From Wenzhouxiangella sp. AB-CW3 (lineage in GTDB: Bacteria; Pseudomonadota; Gammaproteobacteria; Xanthomonadales; Wenzhouxiangellaceae), in the NCBI RefSeq assembly GCF_014725735.1, contig NZ_CP061368.1:145001-209000 (forward strand): a DNA stretch of 64,000 nt. The letters are read 5' to 3'. Below, piece by piece: positions 36,483 through 44,895 of the stretch. Every line of letters starts with the position of its first letter. Position 1 is the stretch's first letter. The position numbers were made by a program, and so were the translations under genes. The notes beneath the pieces are model-generated. The model had not been told where the DNA came from. It saw nothing but the letters and a program-made list of their open reading frames with translations, and searched no databases.

Positions 36483-37472
36483 ATGAACCCGATCAAGGCG
36501 CAGTACGACGAACGCGGCAGCAAGCCGCACAAGCTCATCAAGGCCTTGCCGTACGACAGGCCCCAGCCCGGTACCGGCGAAGCGCTGGTCGAGTTGCTGG
36601 CCGCACCCATCAACCCCTCCGACCTGCTCACCATCACAGGCGACTACGGCGTTCTGCCGGATCTTCCGGCCATTGGAGGCAATGAGGGGATTGGAAAAAT
36701 CACCGAGCTGGGCCCGAAAGTCAGCGGTCTGGAAGTCGGCCAGACCGTGTTGCTGCCGGTCGGCTGCGGCACCTGGCGCTCGCACCTGGCCCTGCCGGCA
36801 AAAGATCTCATTCCCCTGCCGGGCGAGGCCGACCCGCTGCAGCTGGCCATGCTGACCATCAACCCGCCGACTGCTGCGTTGCTGCTCAGCGAAGTGGTGG
36901 ACCTGGAACCAGGCGACTGGGTCATCCAGAATGCCGCCAACTCCGCCGTGGGCGGCTACCTGGTTCAGCTGGCCGCCGAGCGTGGCTTGCAAACCGTCAA
37001 TGTCGTTCGTCGCGAGGGGGCTGTCGAGTCCGTCAGGAAACAAGGCGGCGAAGTGGTGCTGGTCGACGGCCCGGATCTGGCCAGGCGGGTGGCCGAAGCC
37101 ACCGGCAAGGCCAAGATCCGCCTGGCCATCGATGCGGTCGGCGGCGAAGCGACCGAGCGCCTGGCCGCCTGCCTGACCGACGACGGCACCGTGGCCAACT
37201 ACGGCATGATGAGCGGCGAGCCCTGCCAGATCTCTGCCGGACAACTCATCTTTCGCCACATCACGCTGACCGGCTTCTGGCTGGCCAGCTGGTTTGAGCA
37301 GTCCTCACCAGCCGACCGGCAACAACTGTTCGGCGACCTGATCGGCAAGATCGCCGCCGGCAAACTCAGCGCACCGGTCGCGGCCACCTATCCGCTATCG
37401 CGAGTCAGTGATGCCCTTCGCGCCGCCAGCCGGGGCGAGCGCGACGGCAAGATCCTGCTGACGCCCGAATAG
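36483..37472 (+). CDS. MDR-family enoyl reductase (MECR-like)
   Basis: A 329-residue medium-chain dehydrogenase/reductase. The N-terminal GroES-like domain has PINPSDLLTITGDYG (about residues 38-52), and the Rossmann fold starts near VIQNAANSAVGGYLVQLAAE. The sequence is closest to the mitochondrial-type trans-2-enoyl-CoA reductase group; structural zinc cysteines are absent. ATG 36483 follows AAGGAG at spacing 9. It diverges from the hydrolase gene, and the same kind of enzyme is encoded 265 bp downstream. Confidence 0.82.
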   Translation: MNPIKAQYDERGSKPHKLIKALPYDRPQPGTGEALVELLAAPINPSDLLTITGDYGVLPDLPAIGGNEGIGKITELGPKVSGLEVGQTVLLPVGCGTWRSHLALPAKDLIPLPGEADPLQLAMLTINPPTAALLLSEVVDLEPGDWVIQNAANSAVGGYLVQLAAERGLQTVNVVRREGAVESVRKQGGEVVLVDGPDLARRVAEATGKAKIRLAIDAVGGEATERLAACLTDDGTVANYGMMSGEPCQISAGQLIFRHITLTGFWLASWFEQSSPADRQQLFGDLIGKIAAGKLSAPVAATYPLSRVSDALRAASRGERDGKILLTPE

Positions 37473-37670
37473 CCCGTGACTCGGCACGCAATGCTGGAGC
37501 AGCATTCCCGGTCCGAATGAAACGTTGAACTGACGCTGGCGTCTTGCTGTCCCGGCCCCGGGAAACGGCGGCATACGCGCTGTGCGGAGCCGGCTGTTCG
37601 ATGACTCCTGGCAGGGGCGACTCCAACCTCAATCGCGTATGCTGTCGAAACTTCATCGGGGCCGAGCCCA

Positions 37671-37741
37671 TGACAGATCATCGACTTGAACGGTTGAGCA
37701 CCAGCTTGCTGATCAGCACGGGCTTGCGGGGTGCCGGATGA
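37671..37741 (+). CDS. Possible 22-residue leader ORF
   Basis: A short reading frame MTDHRLERLSTSLLISTGLR..., 22 residues in all, ends at a TGA overlapping the ATG of the next MDR gene. The overlap suggests translational coupling, but there is no known family. It may be chance. The rest of the 265-bp gap holds nothing else recognisable. Confidence 0.2.
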
Positions 37742-38760
37742 CCAGTATGCGGGCCATCGTCCAGGATCGGTACGGCGATCCCGACGAGGTGCTGCAGATA
37801 CGTGAAGTCGACATCCCGTCACCCGCGCCGGGCGAAGTGCTTGTGCGGGTGCGGGCCGCCTCGGTCAATCCCGACGTCTGGCATGCGATCAGCGGCTATC
37901 CCCGCGTCATGCGACTGATGGGCGCGGGCCTCAAACGACAAAAGCAACCGATCCCCGGCCTGGACATGGCCGGCGTGGTGACCGCCGTCGGCCACGACGT
38001 GACCGACTTCCGCCCCGGCGATGCGGTATTCGGTGAAACCCATGACCAGATTCAGTGGATCAACGGCGGCGCTTACGCCGAATACGTCTGCGTGCCCCAA
38101 CACGTCCTGGCGCTCAAGCCCGGGAACATCAGCTTCGAGCAGGCCGCAACCGTCCCTACCGCCGGCATCATCGCGCTCGTCAACCTGCAAAAGCACATCT
38201 GGGAAAAGCCCGGGCAACGCATCGTCATCAACGGCGCGGCCGGTGGCGTAGGCAGCATCGCTATCCAACTGGCCAAGGCCAACGGTGCGTACGTCATCGG
38301 GGTAGACCACACCACCAAACTCGATTACATGCGATCTCTGGGTGCCGACAAGGCCATGGACTACACCCAAGAGGATGTCACCGAGCTCGAACAAGCCATC
38401 GACCTCCTCATCGACGTCGCCTCCACGCTTTCCCTCTCAAGCGCAAAACGCATGCTGAAACCCGATGGACTGATCGTCATCATCGGCCATGACCACTACG
38501 GCGCCAAAGGTCGCCGAACGCTGGGCGGAATCCCGTACTTTCTCGGCCTGATGCTTTGGGCAAGATTCGACCGACACCTGCCCTGGCCTTCGTTCGGCTC
38601 CATGGAAAAACGCGATGCCATGGAAGCCCTGCGCGGCATGATCGAGTCCGGGGCGCTGAACCCGGTCGTGGCCCGGACCTTTCCCCTGTCAGAGGTGCCC
38701 ACAGCGATCAGGTACCTGCAAGAAGGGCAGGCATGCGGTCGTATCGTCATCGTGCCGTGA
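37738..38760 (+). CDS. NAD(P)-dependent quinone oxidoreductase-like MDR protein
   Basis: A 340-residue MDR enzyme of the zeta-crystallin/quinone oxidoreductase type. The GroES-like N-domain contains RVRAASVNPDVWHAISG, and the nucleotide-binding loop is INGAAGGVGSIAIQLAK (about residues 162-178). Zinc-binding cysteines are missing, as usual in the QOR branch. It is likely cytoplasmic, reducing quinones or enones with NADPH. The start could be ATG 37738 or 37747. Confidence 0.82.
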   Translation: MTSMRAIVQDRYGDPDEVLQIREVDIPSPAPGEVLVRVRAASVNPDVWHAISGYPRVMRLMGAGLKRQKQPIPGLDMAGVVTAVGHDVTDFRPGDAVFGETHDQIQWINGGAYAEYVCVPQHVLALKPGNISFEQAATVPTAGIIALVNLQKHIWEKPGQRIVINGAAGGVGSIAIQLAKANGAYVIGVDHTTKLDYMRSLGADKAMDYTQEDVTELEQAIDLLIDVASTLSLSSAKRMLKPDGLIVIIGHDHYGAKGRRTLGGIPYFLGLMLWARFDRHLPWPSFGSMEKRDAMEALRGMIESGALNPVVARTFPLSEVPTAIRYLQEGQACGRIVIVP

Positions 38761-38792
38761 GATTGAGATGCAATGCTCGGAGTTGGCGGGCC

Positions 38793-39047
38793 TCAATAAT
38801 GAAACCGGCACTGGGCAATCAGCAGCGTGTCGTTCTCGACGGCATAGACCAGCCGATGTTTCCGATCAATCCGGCGCGACCAGAAGCCCGACCAGTTTCC
38901 TCTCAGTGGCTCCGGCTTGCCAACACCCTTGAACGGGTCACGACCAATGGCACGGATCAGTTCGTTGATGCGCTTGAGTTTTTTCGGGTCGGCCTTCTGC
39001 CAATAGAGATAATCAGCCCAGGCGTGTGCATGAAAACAGATCTTCAC
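38793..39047 (-). CDS. yoeB: YoeB-family toxin
   Basis: An 84-residue RelE-superfamily mRNA interferase of Txe/YoeB type. It matches the family closely: WADYLYWQKADPKKLKRINELI, then IGRDPFKGVGKPEPL, then RRIDRKHRLVYAV and the terminal CRFHY. The last residues (including His and Tyr) are catalytic in YoeB. It overlaps the antitoxin gene by 4 bp. Confidence 0.94.
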   Translation of the reverse strand: MKICFHAHAWADYLYWQKADPKKLKRINELIRAIGRDPFKGVGKPEPLRGNWSGFWSRRIDRKHRLVYAVENDTLLIAQCRFHY

Positions 39048-39295
39048 TCGATCAGTTCGCGCGTTTCACCTTCGCCTTGCCGCAAACCCTCGATCGCTTC
39101 GGTCAACCGCGCGGCATTGCGCGGGCTGGACATCAGGTACAACGTCTCCTCGATCGAGGCGTAATCATCCGCCGAAAGCAACACCGCCCCCTTGCCCTTC
39201 TGGCGGGTGATGTAGAGCGGCGCATGGTCTTCGTTGACCTGGTCCATGGCGCTGGCCAGCCGGCGGCGCAGATCAGTGTAGCTAATCGTGGACAT
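39044..39295 (-). CDS. yefM: YefM-family (Phd superfamily) antitoxin
   Basis: An 83-residue antitoxin with the Phd/YefM N-terminal DNA-binding region (ISYTDLRRRLASAMDQV) and the central strand ADDYASIEETLYLMSSPRNAARL typical of YefM. The C-terminus would be the toxin-neutralising tail. It precedes the toxin, the standard order, and a matching operator is present upstream. Confidence 0.94.
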   Translation of the reverse strand: MSTISYTDLRRRLASAMDQVNEDHAPLYITRQKGKGAVLLSADDYASIEETLYLMSSPRNAARLTEAIEGLRQGEGETRELIE

Positions 39296-39308
39296 GCCCC
39301 TATCTTAA

Positions 39309-39325
39309 TGTACAGAAACCTGTAC
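39309..39325 (-). promoter_or_regulatory. YefM operator palindrome
   Basis: GTACAG-N4-CTGTAC (39310-39325), preceded by T to give a TGTACA core, lies 14 bp upstream of yefM. YefM is known to recognise TGTACA-centred palindromes. The position overlaps the expected promoter. Confidence 0.75.
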
Positions 39326-39505
39326 GTCAAAGGGCTACCAAGGCTAAAACTCGGTACCGAAAATGACTTGCTCTGCGCATGAGCCGATATCAGACACGAA
39401 ACCAATCGGCAAACCGCGCTATTGCTATCATCGTGCCTTCCGTCATCAGGCTTTCCCGTCGGAAGGCTCGGTCCGATTGTTTCATCGCGTGGAGTTGATC
39501 CCGAA

Positions 39506-39973
39506 ATGAACATGCCCGTCCTGACCCTCGATCCCGAAGACATAAAGATGGCAATGAGCGATCAGAACACCGAATGGGTGCTTGATCCTGCAACGGGAAA
39601 GCTGTGCCTGGACCCGGAGGATGCCGCCTTTGCATTCGGCCACGACGATGCGGAACTCTGGACGCCAACAGACCCGGAGCAAGTGTTGCCGATCCCTCAT
39701 TTCGCCAGCTCGGACGGCTATCAACTCATGCAGCAGTTCGCATTGGAGGAGGCCAGCAGTGCGGCATCGGAGCGACTGCAGGATGCTTTGAGAATGCGCA
39801 AGCCCTTTCGCCGCTTCAAGGACACACTGATTGATTTTCCCGATGACGAGCGCCGCTGGTTCGAGTTCGAGGCCAATGAAATGAAGCGCTTCGCCGAAGA
39901 CTTCCATGAAGACGAGGGCTACGCCGTGCGCTGGACGAAGGCGCCCGGCGAACCGACCGGATTGTCCCGATGA
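39506..39973 (+). CDS. UPF0158-family protein
   Basis: A 155-residue acidic protein of the UPF0158 family (Pfam UPF0158). The segments FASSDGYQLMQQFALE, ALRMRKPFRRFKDTL and the C-terminal WFEFEANEMKRFAEDF match the family. Function is unknown. It overlaps the SWIM-domain gene by 4 bp (ATGA), so the two are very likely coupled. The ATG at 39506 has a GGAG 11 nt upstream. Confidence 0.78.
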   Translation: MNMPVLTLDPEDIKMAMSDQNTEWVLDPATGKLCLDPEDAAFAFGHDDAELWTPTDPEQVLPIPHFASSDGYQLMQQFALEEASSAASERLQDALRMRKPFRRFKDTLIDFPDDERRWFEFEANEMKRFAEDFHEDEGYAVRWTKAPGEPTGLSR

Positions 39974-41592
39974 ATCACGAGCAGATTCGGGCGCTTGCCG
40001 GTGATGCCGCATTCGGCCGGGGCGAATCCTACTATGCGCAGGGGCGCGTGAGCATCTCGACGCAAGAGGCGACCGGTTTCGAGGCCACCGCCCAGGGCAC
40101 CAGCCGCTACCGGCTATGGCTGCGACAGCAAGACGATGATCTTCAGTTCGCCTGCTCCTGCCCGGCCGCCGCCGACGGCAGCTTCTGCAAGCATCTGGTG
40201 GCCGCCGCCCTGACCTGGATCGAGGCTGAAAGCGACGATGACCCGGCGAAATCCGGGGACGATCTGCACGCCGCACTTCTGAAGCAGCCACGCGAACGCC
40301 TGGCCGAATGGCTGCATCAAGCCGCCCTGTACGATGCGGCGCTGGAAAAGCAGTTGCGGCTCAAGCTCTCCAGCGACCCGAAGGCATTGAAAAAATCGCT
40401 TTCGGCGCTGCTCAGAACGGGCGGATTCCTTGACTGGCGCCGCAGTCAGGACTATGCGCTGCAACTCCATGCGCCGCTGGACATTCTGGAGTCGCTGCTG
40501 GAAAGCGATCCACAAACATGCTTCGAGCTTGCTGAGTATGTCGTCAAGCGGCTGTTGCGCATCTATCCACGTGCCGACGACTCCGGCGGAATGATCGGCG
40601 AGCGCATGCACGATTTTGTCGAACTGCACGCCCGCGCCGCGGCAAAAGCCGGGGTATCGGGCGTGAAACTGGCCGGCAGCCTGCACAAGTTCAAGACAGA
40701 AGAAGACTGGAACCTGTTTCCGCTGGAGCGCTACTGGGACGCCCTGGGCAGCAAGGGGCAGGCAGCCTATATCCGGCGCGTGGACAAGGCCGTCGCGGCC
40801 CTGCCCGAAAGTGCCGAGAAAGAGGACTTTTCGCAACGATACGAGAACATCCGGGTCTTGGCCTGGCGTGTCGAAATCGCCCGCTGCCAAGGCGATTTCG
40901 ACACCCTGATCGAACTGCTGTCGCGTGACCTGTCGTCTGGCTACGACTACGAGAAGATCGTCAAGGCCTGTCGCGAATTCGGCCACGACGCACTGGCCAT
41001 GAGCTGGGCCGAGCGCGGCCTCAAGGACAAACCCCGCTGGCCGGGCATGCGCCACCTGGTGGCCGAGGAATACCAGCGCGCCGGCCTCGAAGCCGAGGCA
41101 CGCGAAATGCTTTGGGAGGATTATCGTCATCGCCCCGGACCGGAAACCTGGCATCGACTCAAGGCCGCGAGCGAGGATCAATGGCCAAAGATTCGACAAG
41201 AAGCGCTGAGCGAGCTGGCCGAACGCGAACTTCGACTCGACGATGGCCGCCGAAACGTCAGCATGCGGGTGCAGCTCCTTTTGGAAGATGGCGCCCCCGA
41301 AGAAGCCATGGAACTGGTCGTCACACAGGCAGCCCACCCCGAACTGCTGATCAAGGTAGCCGAATCCGTCGCCGCCAAACACCCCAAAGCCGCCGCCGGC
41401 CTGTACCGACGCGCCGCCGACGCCGAGCTGCCACGTGCCGACGCCAAGACCTACAAGAACGTCGTCCCGCTGATCAGGAACGTGGCCCAACTCGACGACA
41501 GCCGCGAAACCCGCGACTGGATCGAACAGATCCGCACCCGCTACAAGGCTCGCCGCAAGCTCATGGGGATGATGGACAAGGCCGGGATTTGA
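39970..41592 (+). CDS. SWIM zinc-finger protein
   Basis: A 540-residue protein with an N-terminal SWIM zinc finger: the CxC...CxH ligands are CSCPAAADGSFCKH (about residues 58-71). The remaining 450 residues are helical and repeat-like (superhelical DUF6880-type arrangement), with no enzyme motif visible. SWIM domains bind DNA or proteins. The overlap with the UPF0158 gene upstream argues for a shared function. The protein lacks a signal peptide. Confidence 0.82.
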   Translation: MNHEQIRALAGDAAFGRGESYYAQGRVSISTQEATGFEATAQGTSRYRLWLRQQDDDLQFACSCPAAADGSFCKHLVAAALTWIEAESDDDPAKSGDDLHAALLKQPRERLAEWLHQAALYDAALEKQLRLKLSSDPKALKKSLSALLRTGGFLDWRRSQDYALQLHAPLDILESLLESDPQTCFELAEYVVKRLLRIYPRADDSGGMIGERMHDFVELHARAAAKAGVSGVKLAGSLHKFKTEEDWNLFPLERYWDALGSKGQAAYIRRVDKAVAALPESAEKEDFSQRYENIRVLAWRVEIARCQGDFDTLIELLSRDLSSGYDYEKIVKACREFGHDALAMSWAERGLKDKPRWPGMRHLVAEEYQRAGLEAEAREMLWEDYRHRPGPETWHRLKAASEDQWPKIRQEALSELAERELRLDDGRRNVSMRVQLLLEDGAPEEAMELVVTQAAHPELLIKVAESVAAKHPKAAAGLYRRAADAELPRADAKTYKNVVPLIRNVAQLDDSRETRDWIEQIRTRYKARRKLMGMMDKAGI

Positions 41593-41601
41593 GGGGGCGG
41601 G

Positions 41602-42099
41602 CTACGGATGCCAACCGGCTTCTTCGGCGGCCAGAACGATACGGGCGCACGCGTCGGCGTCGGATGCGGCGTCATGGTGGTTCAAGGGGATACCGAGACG
41701 GCGGCAGACATCGGGCAGCTTGGTGGGATAGATGCTCCACACCCGGCGTGCCAGCGCCACGGTGCACTCGAAGGGCACTTCCGGGATGCTCACACCATGG
41801 CTGTGGCAGCAGGCGTGCAGCACCCTCCGGTCGAAGGGGGCATTGTGCGCGGCCATGAAATCGACGTCCTCGAGCAGCGGACCGAGCCCCGACCAGACCT
41901 GGCCAAAATCAGCTGCATCGCACACATCGTCCCAATCAAGTCCATGGATATGGGTGAACAGGAACTCGCCGGGCGGCGGGCAGATGAGATGGGTCTCGCG
42001 GTGGACGATGCGGCCATCACCGGCAATCACGACGCCCATCGCGCAGGCACTGTCGGCGCCGCGGTTGGCAGTTTCGAAGTCGATGGCGGCAAAACGCAT
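41602..42099 (-). CDS. DEDDh-family 3'-5' exonuclease
   Basis: A 165-residue DnaQ-like exonuclease domain protein. Exo I is AAIDFETAN (Asp and Glu at residues 7 and 9). Exo II sits near AAHNAPFDRRVL (about 83-94). Exo III is the His-Asp pair in HHDAASDADACARI (about 142-155). It is a stand-alone domain of the DNA polymerase III epsilon type but too short to be the replicative DnaQ. It is convergent with the SWIM gene with 9 bp between stops. Confidence 0.87.
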   Translation of the reverse strand: MRFAAIDFETANRGADSACAMGVVIAGDGRIVHRETHLICPPPGEFLFTHIHGLDWDDVCDAADFGQVWSGLGPLLEDVDFMAAHNAPFDRRVLHACCHSHGVSIPEVPFECTVALARRVWSIYPTKLPDVCRRLGIPLNHHDAASDADACARIVLAAEEAGWHP

Positions 42100-42291
42100 G
42101 GTCGGGAGTCTAACCTGCCTGATCGCACATTCGGGCTACTACGTCAATCTTGCTGGAGCGACGACCCGGATCCCGGCCTCCATTGACCATTACGTACAAA
42201 CAGCCGGAGCGTCTTCGCAAACGCCGTGCCGCGCGGGACAACACCGGCGCCGGGCAAAAAGTCGATCGGCGTCGTGGGCTGCGCAACAGAA

Positions 42292-43629
42292 TTATCCACC
42301 CTGTGCACTCAGATCGATAATGCGCGCTCTCGCGTCTTCGAATTGATCCGTGAGTGCTTGGTGCTGCCGGCCGAGGCCTTGTACGCAGTAAGGGTTCAGG
42401 AACTGTCGACCGGCAAGGAGTTTGGCATCGACAGGGCTCAGCGCCGCCTCATCGCACTTTGAAGCCCAGCTTTGCGCGATGGTTTCGATCTGACCTTCAA
42501 TGAGCGCCGTGGCCTCGTCTTCGCTCAGGTGAAAATCGGCCGACGCCAACAGGCACGTGGCGAGCGTGCTCATGCGGTTCTCGCCCTTGATGAGCATCGC
42601 CTGCGTCGCCTCGTCGCCGGCGCGTCCCTGCGGACAGATATCGTAGGCGGGCGTCAGCGTCAGCATCTTGCCGTCCCAGAAGGCGGCATGGTTACGCGCG
42701 TGATCGTCCGTATTGCCGCACAGCACGTTGAAGCAAATCCGCCCGTAGAGCTCGCGGAGCGTTTCTTTCGGATCGGTGAAGGTGTGGCGGATCCGTTCGG
42801 CCAGGTCTTCATAGGACGCGTAGCGCGCTTCCATCTCACCGAGTTCGAGAATGGTCAGCCCCGAGAGCATGGCGCGACGCTGCCAGTTGCCGTCTGCCTT
42901 GATCCTGTCGAAGCGCTCGATGAGCAGAACGTCCTTGCCGGCCGTCTCGAAGATCGAGACAGGCGCAACGTCGAGCCCACACAGGTGCGCGAGCCGCATG
43001 GCCATGAACTCGGCCTTCACGACGCTATAGACGTCCTTGCTCGATGAAAACTTGGCGATCAGCTTGCGCTCGTCAGCATCGATCAGTGCCTTCGGTCGCG
43101 CCCCACCAATCGATGTGCCGTGATGGATCGCCCGGTCGAGCGGCGGTGTCAGAGGGAGACCTTTTTCGACACGGTCGGCTGCCTCAAGCAACTCCTCGTA
43201 GCTTGCCTGAACCGAGGTGCGTGGCACGTACTCGGTGGCCGAGTGCTGGAAATCCAGTGCGCCAATCCTGTCGGAGCCAGACTCGATCAAGTAGGTGAGT
43301 TCGTTCAACTGGTCCGCACCCCGATCGCCGGCCTGCGGCCCGACGAGCCGATTGATGATCACGCGGCGGCCCCAGGCATCCGGCGAGCCATCACGCAGGC
43401 AACTGGCCATCTCCAAGTTGGGAAGCGGATCGATCCGGCCGCGCCTGAGCGGCAACTCGGGTTCATAGATCGGGATGGCGTTGTTGCGCTCAAGATAGCT
43501 GGCGCCGTAATTGAAGATGTAGCGGCCGCCATCCATTGAGATGCGGCCGGCCACGACCGGCTGGGTCTCACCCGGCAGCCAGATCCACACAAAGACGCTG
43601 TCCGGCATCTTGCGATCAGAAGTCATCAT
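42292..43629 (-). CDS. hipA: HipA-family kinase toxin
   Basis: A 445-residue HipA-type serine/threonine kinase. It has the conserved Couple_hipA N-terminus and the phosphate-loop-like GTSIGGARPKALI (about residues 168-180). The catalytic core contains NTDDHARNHAAFW (about 318-330, with catalytic Asp-His) and the metal-binding TPAYDICP. In E. coli HipA phosphorylates GltX and causes persistence. The gene overlaps hipB by 14 bp, and antitoxin precedes toxin. The reading frame is complete. Confidence 0.93.
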   Translation of the reverse strand: MMTSDRKMPDSVFVWIWLPGETQPVVAGRISMDGGRYIFNYGASYLERNNAIPIYEPELPLRRGRIDPLPNLEMASCLRDGSPDAWGRRVIINRLVGPQAGDRGADQLNELTYLIESGSDRIGALDFQHSATEYVPRTSVQASYEELLEAADRVEKGLPLTPPLDRAIHHGTSIGGARPKALIDADERKLIAKFSSSKDVYSVVKAEFMAMRLAHLCGLDVAPVSIFETAGKDVLLIERFDRIKADGNWQRRAMLSGLTILELGEMEARYASYEDLAERIRHTFTDPKETLRELYGRICFNVLCGNTDDHARNHAAFWDGKMLTLTPAYDICPQGRAGDEATQAMLIKGENRMSTLATCLLASADFHLSEDEATALIEGQIETIAQSWASKCDEAALSPVDAKLLAGRQFLNPYCVQGLGRQHQALTDQFEDARARIIDLSAQGG

Positions 43630-43948
43630 CGACCTCGGTGCGGGATGCGCGTACGCTCTTCGGTAGCAGCATCAGTTTTTCATCGAGGCGTGCGTTCTCG
43701 ACACGAAGCGCTGCCTCGTCGTCATCGAACAGGCGCACACCGGCCAGTGACGCGGCCTCGAACACGCTGCCGATCTCCGCTCCTGGTGCGCCCTTCTCGA
43801 TGTTATGGAGCGTCGTGCGGCTGATCCCGGCACGGTCCGCCAGCTCCTGTGCCGTCATGCCGCGCTCCATGCGCCCGATCCGGATCAGCTTCCCCAGGAT
43901 CGAGAGTGCCTGGCGCGTCTGGCGCGCGTAACTTCTCTTGCGCTTCAT
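43616..43948 (-). CDS. hipB: HipB-like XRE antitoxin
   Basis: A 110-residue XRE helix-turn-helix protein with GRMERGMTAQELADRAGISR and HNIEKGAPGAEIGSVF as the DNA-binding and recognition segments. It would repress hipBA and bind the kinase. The overlap with hipA supports co-translation. Confidence 0.9.
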   Translation of the reverse strand: MKRKRSYARQTRQALSILGKLIRIGRMERGMTAQELADRAGISRTTLHNIEKGAPGAEIGSVFEAASLAGVRLFDDDEAALRVENARLDEKLMLLPKSVRASRTEVDDDF

Positions 43949-43980
43949 CGCGGATACGTGCCTTCTGTTCAGTTTGATTG

Positions 43981-43999
43981 ACTTGACGTTATTTCAAGT
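43981..43999 (-). promoter_or_regulatory. Candidate hipBA operator
   Basis: ACTTGA-N7-TCAAGT is a symmetric site 33 bp upstream of hipB in an AT-rich stretch. It fits a dimeric HipB-type repressor. The remaining 44000-44166 has no gene. Confidence 0.5.
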
Positions 44000-44166
44000 T
44001 CAATATATTAAACATTATGGGCAGGAGGCAGATAAGAAGTCAAATCGGTGTACTTTATTCAGTAAACAGCGTTGCCAGGTTTGAATCTTTCGTGGAGGTC
44101 CAGTTTGAGCGAGGCCATGGCAATCGGTTGCACCCCCACATCATCCAGTCCAACGGATTCGCGCGG

Positions 44167-44895
44167 TCAGTACGTCCAGTTCTCGTGCGCCAGCGGCTGA
44201 GCATTCAACTGGTCACGTCGGGTACGCCAGTCCGGCATGAAGAGGTCCATCAGCTCTCGGAAGCGTTCGTTGTGGTGCCGCTCGAAGAAATGAATCATTT
44301 CATGGACGAGGATGTACTCGACACAGGATTCAGGCTTTTTCGCCAGCTCCAGGTTCAGCCAGATTCGCCCAGCTTGAGCATTGCAACTGCCCCATTTGGT
44401 TTTCATTTTCTTCACCCGACACTCGCTGACTTTTGCATTCACGATGGGTTCCCAACGCGCCAGCAACTCAGGGATTCGTGACTTGAGCGCCTGACGATAC
44501 CAGCGCTCGAGAATATGGCGACGCTGTTTCTGATCGGTGCCAGGAGACACCTTCAACTCGAGCGTGTGGTTGCCTCTCAACCTGACCGCCGGCCGGCCCG
44601 CGTGCTCGATCACGTCGAGGCGATATCGCCGACCAGCAAAGTAATGGCTCTCGCCGGTCACCATGTCCCTGGGAGACTGACGCTCTTGCTCGACAAAGCT
44701 CTTCCGTTGGCGCCGGATCCAGCTCAAGCGTGACACGATCGCCAGCCGGACAGCTTCATCGTCCAGGTGCGCAGGCGCAGCCACCCGCACCTTGCCATCG
44801 GGCGGATAGACGCCCACATGCAGATTCTTGATCGCCTTGCGGCGAATCTCCACGTCGATGCCGCTGACCTCGATATGGCTGCGCTCAATAGTCAT
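44167..44895 (-). CDS. YgjP/WrpA-type M48-like metallopeptidase
   Basis: A 242-residue YgjP-like (DUF45) protein. The zinc motif is HEMIHFFERHHNERF (about residues 193-207), giving HExxH and a third His. The VGVYPPDGKVRVAAP N-terminus is conserved in the family. It overlaps the 3' end of hsdR by 11 bp. Such genes are repeatedly found next to type I restriction operons. The role there is not established. Confidence 0.88.
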   Translation of the reverse strand: MTIERSHIEVSGIDVEIRRKAIKNLHVGVYPPDGKVRVAAPAHLDDEAVRLAIVSRLSWIRRQRKSFVEQERQSPRDMVTGESHYFAGRRYRLDVIEHAGRPAVRLRGNHTLELKVSPGTDQKQRRHILERWYRQALKSRIPELLARWEPIVNAKVSECRVKKMKTKWGSCNAQAGRIWLNLELAKKPESCVEYILVHEMIHFFERHHNERFRELMDLFMPDWRTRRDQLNAQPLAHENWTY

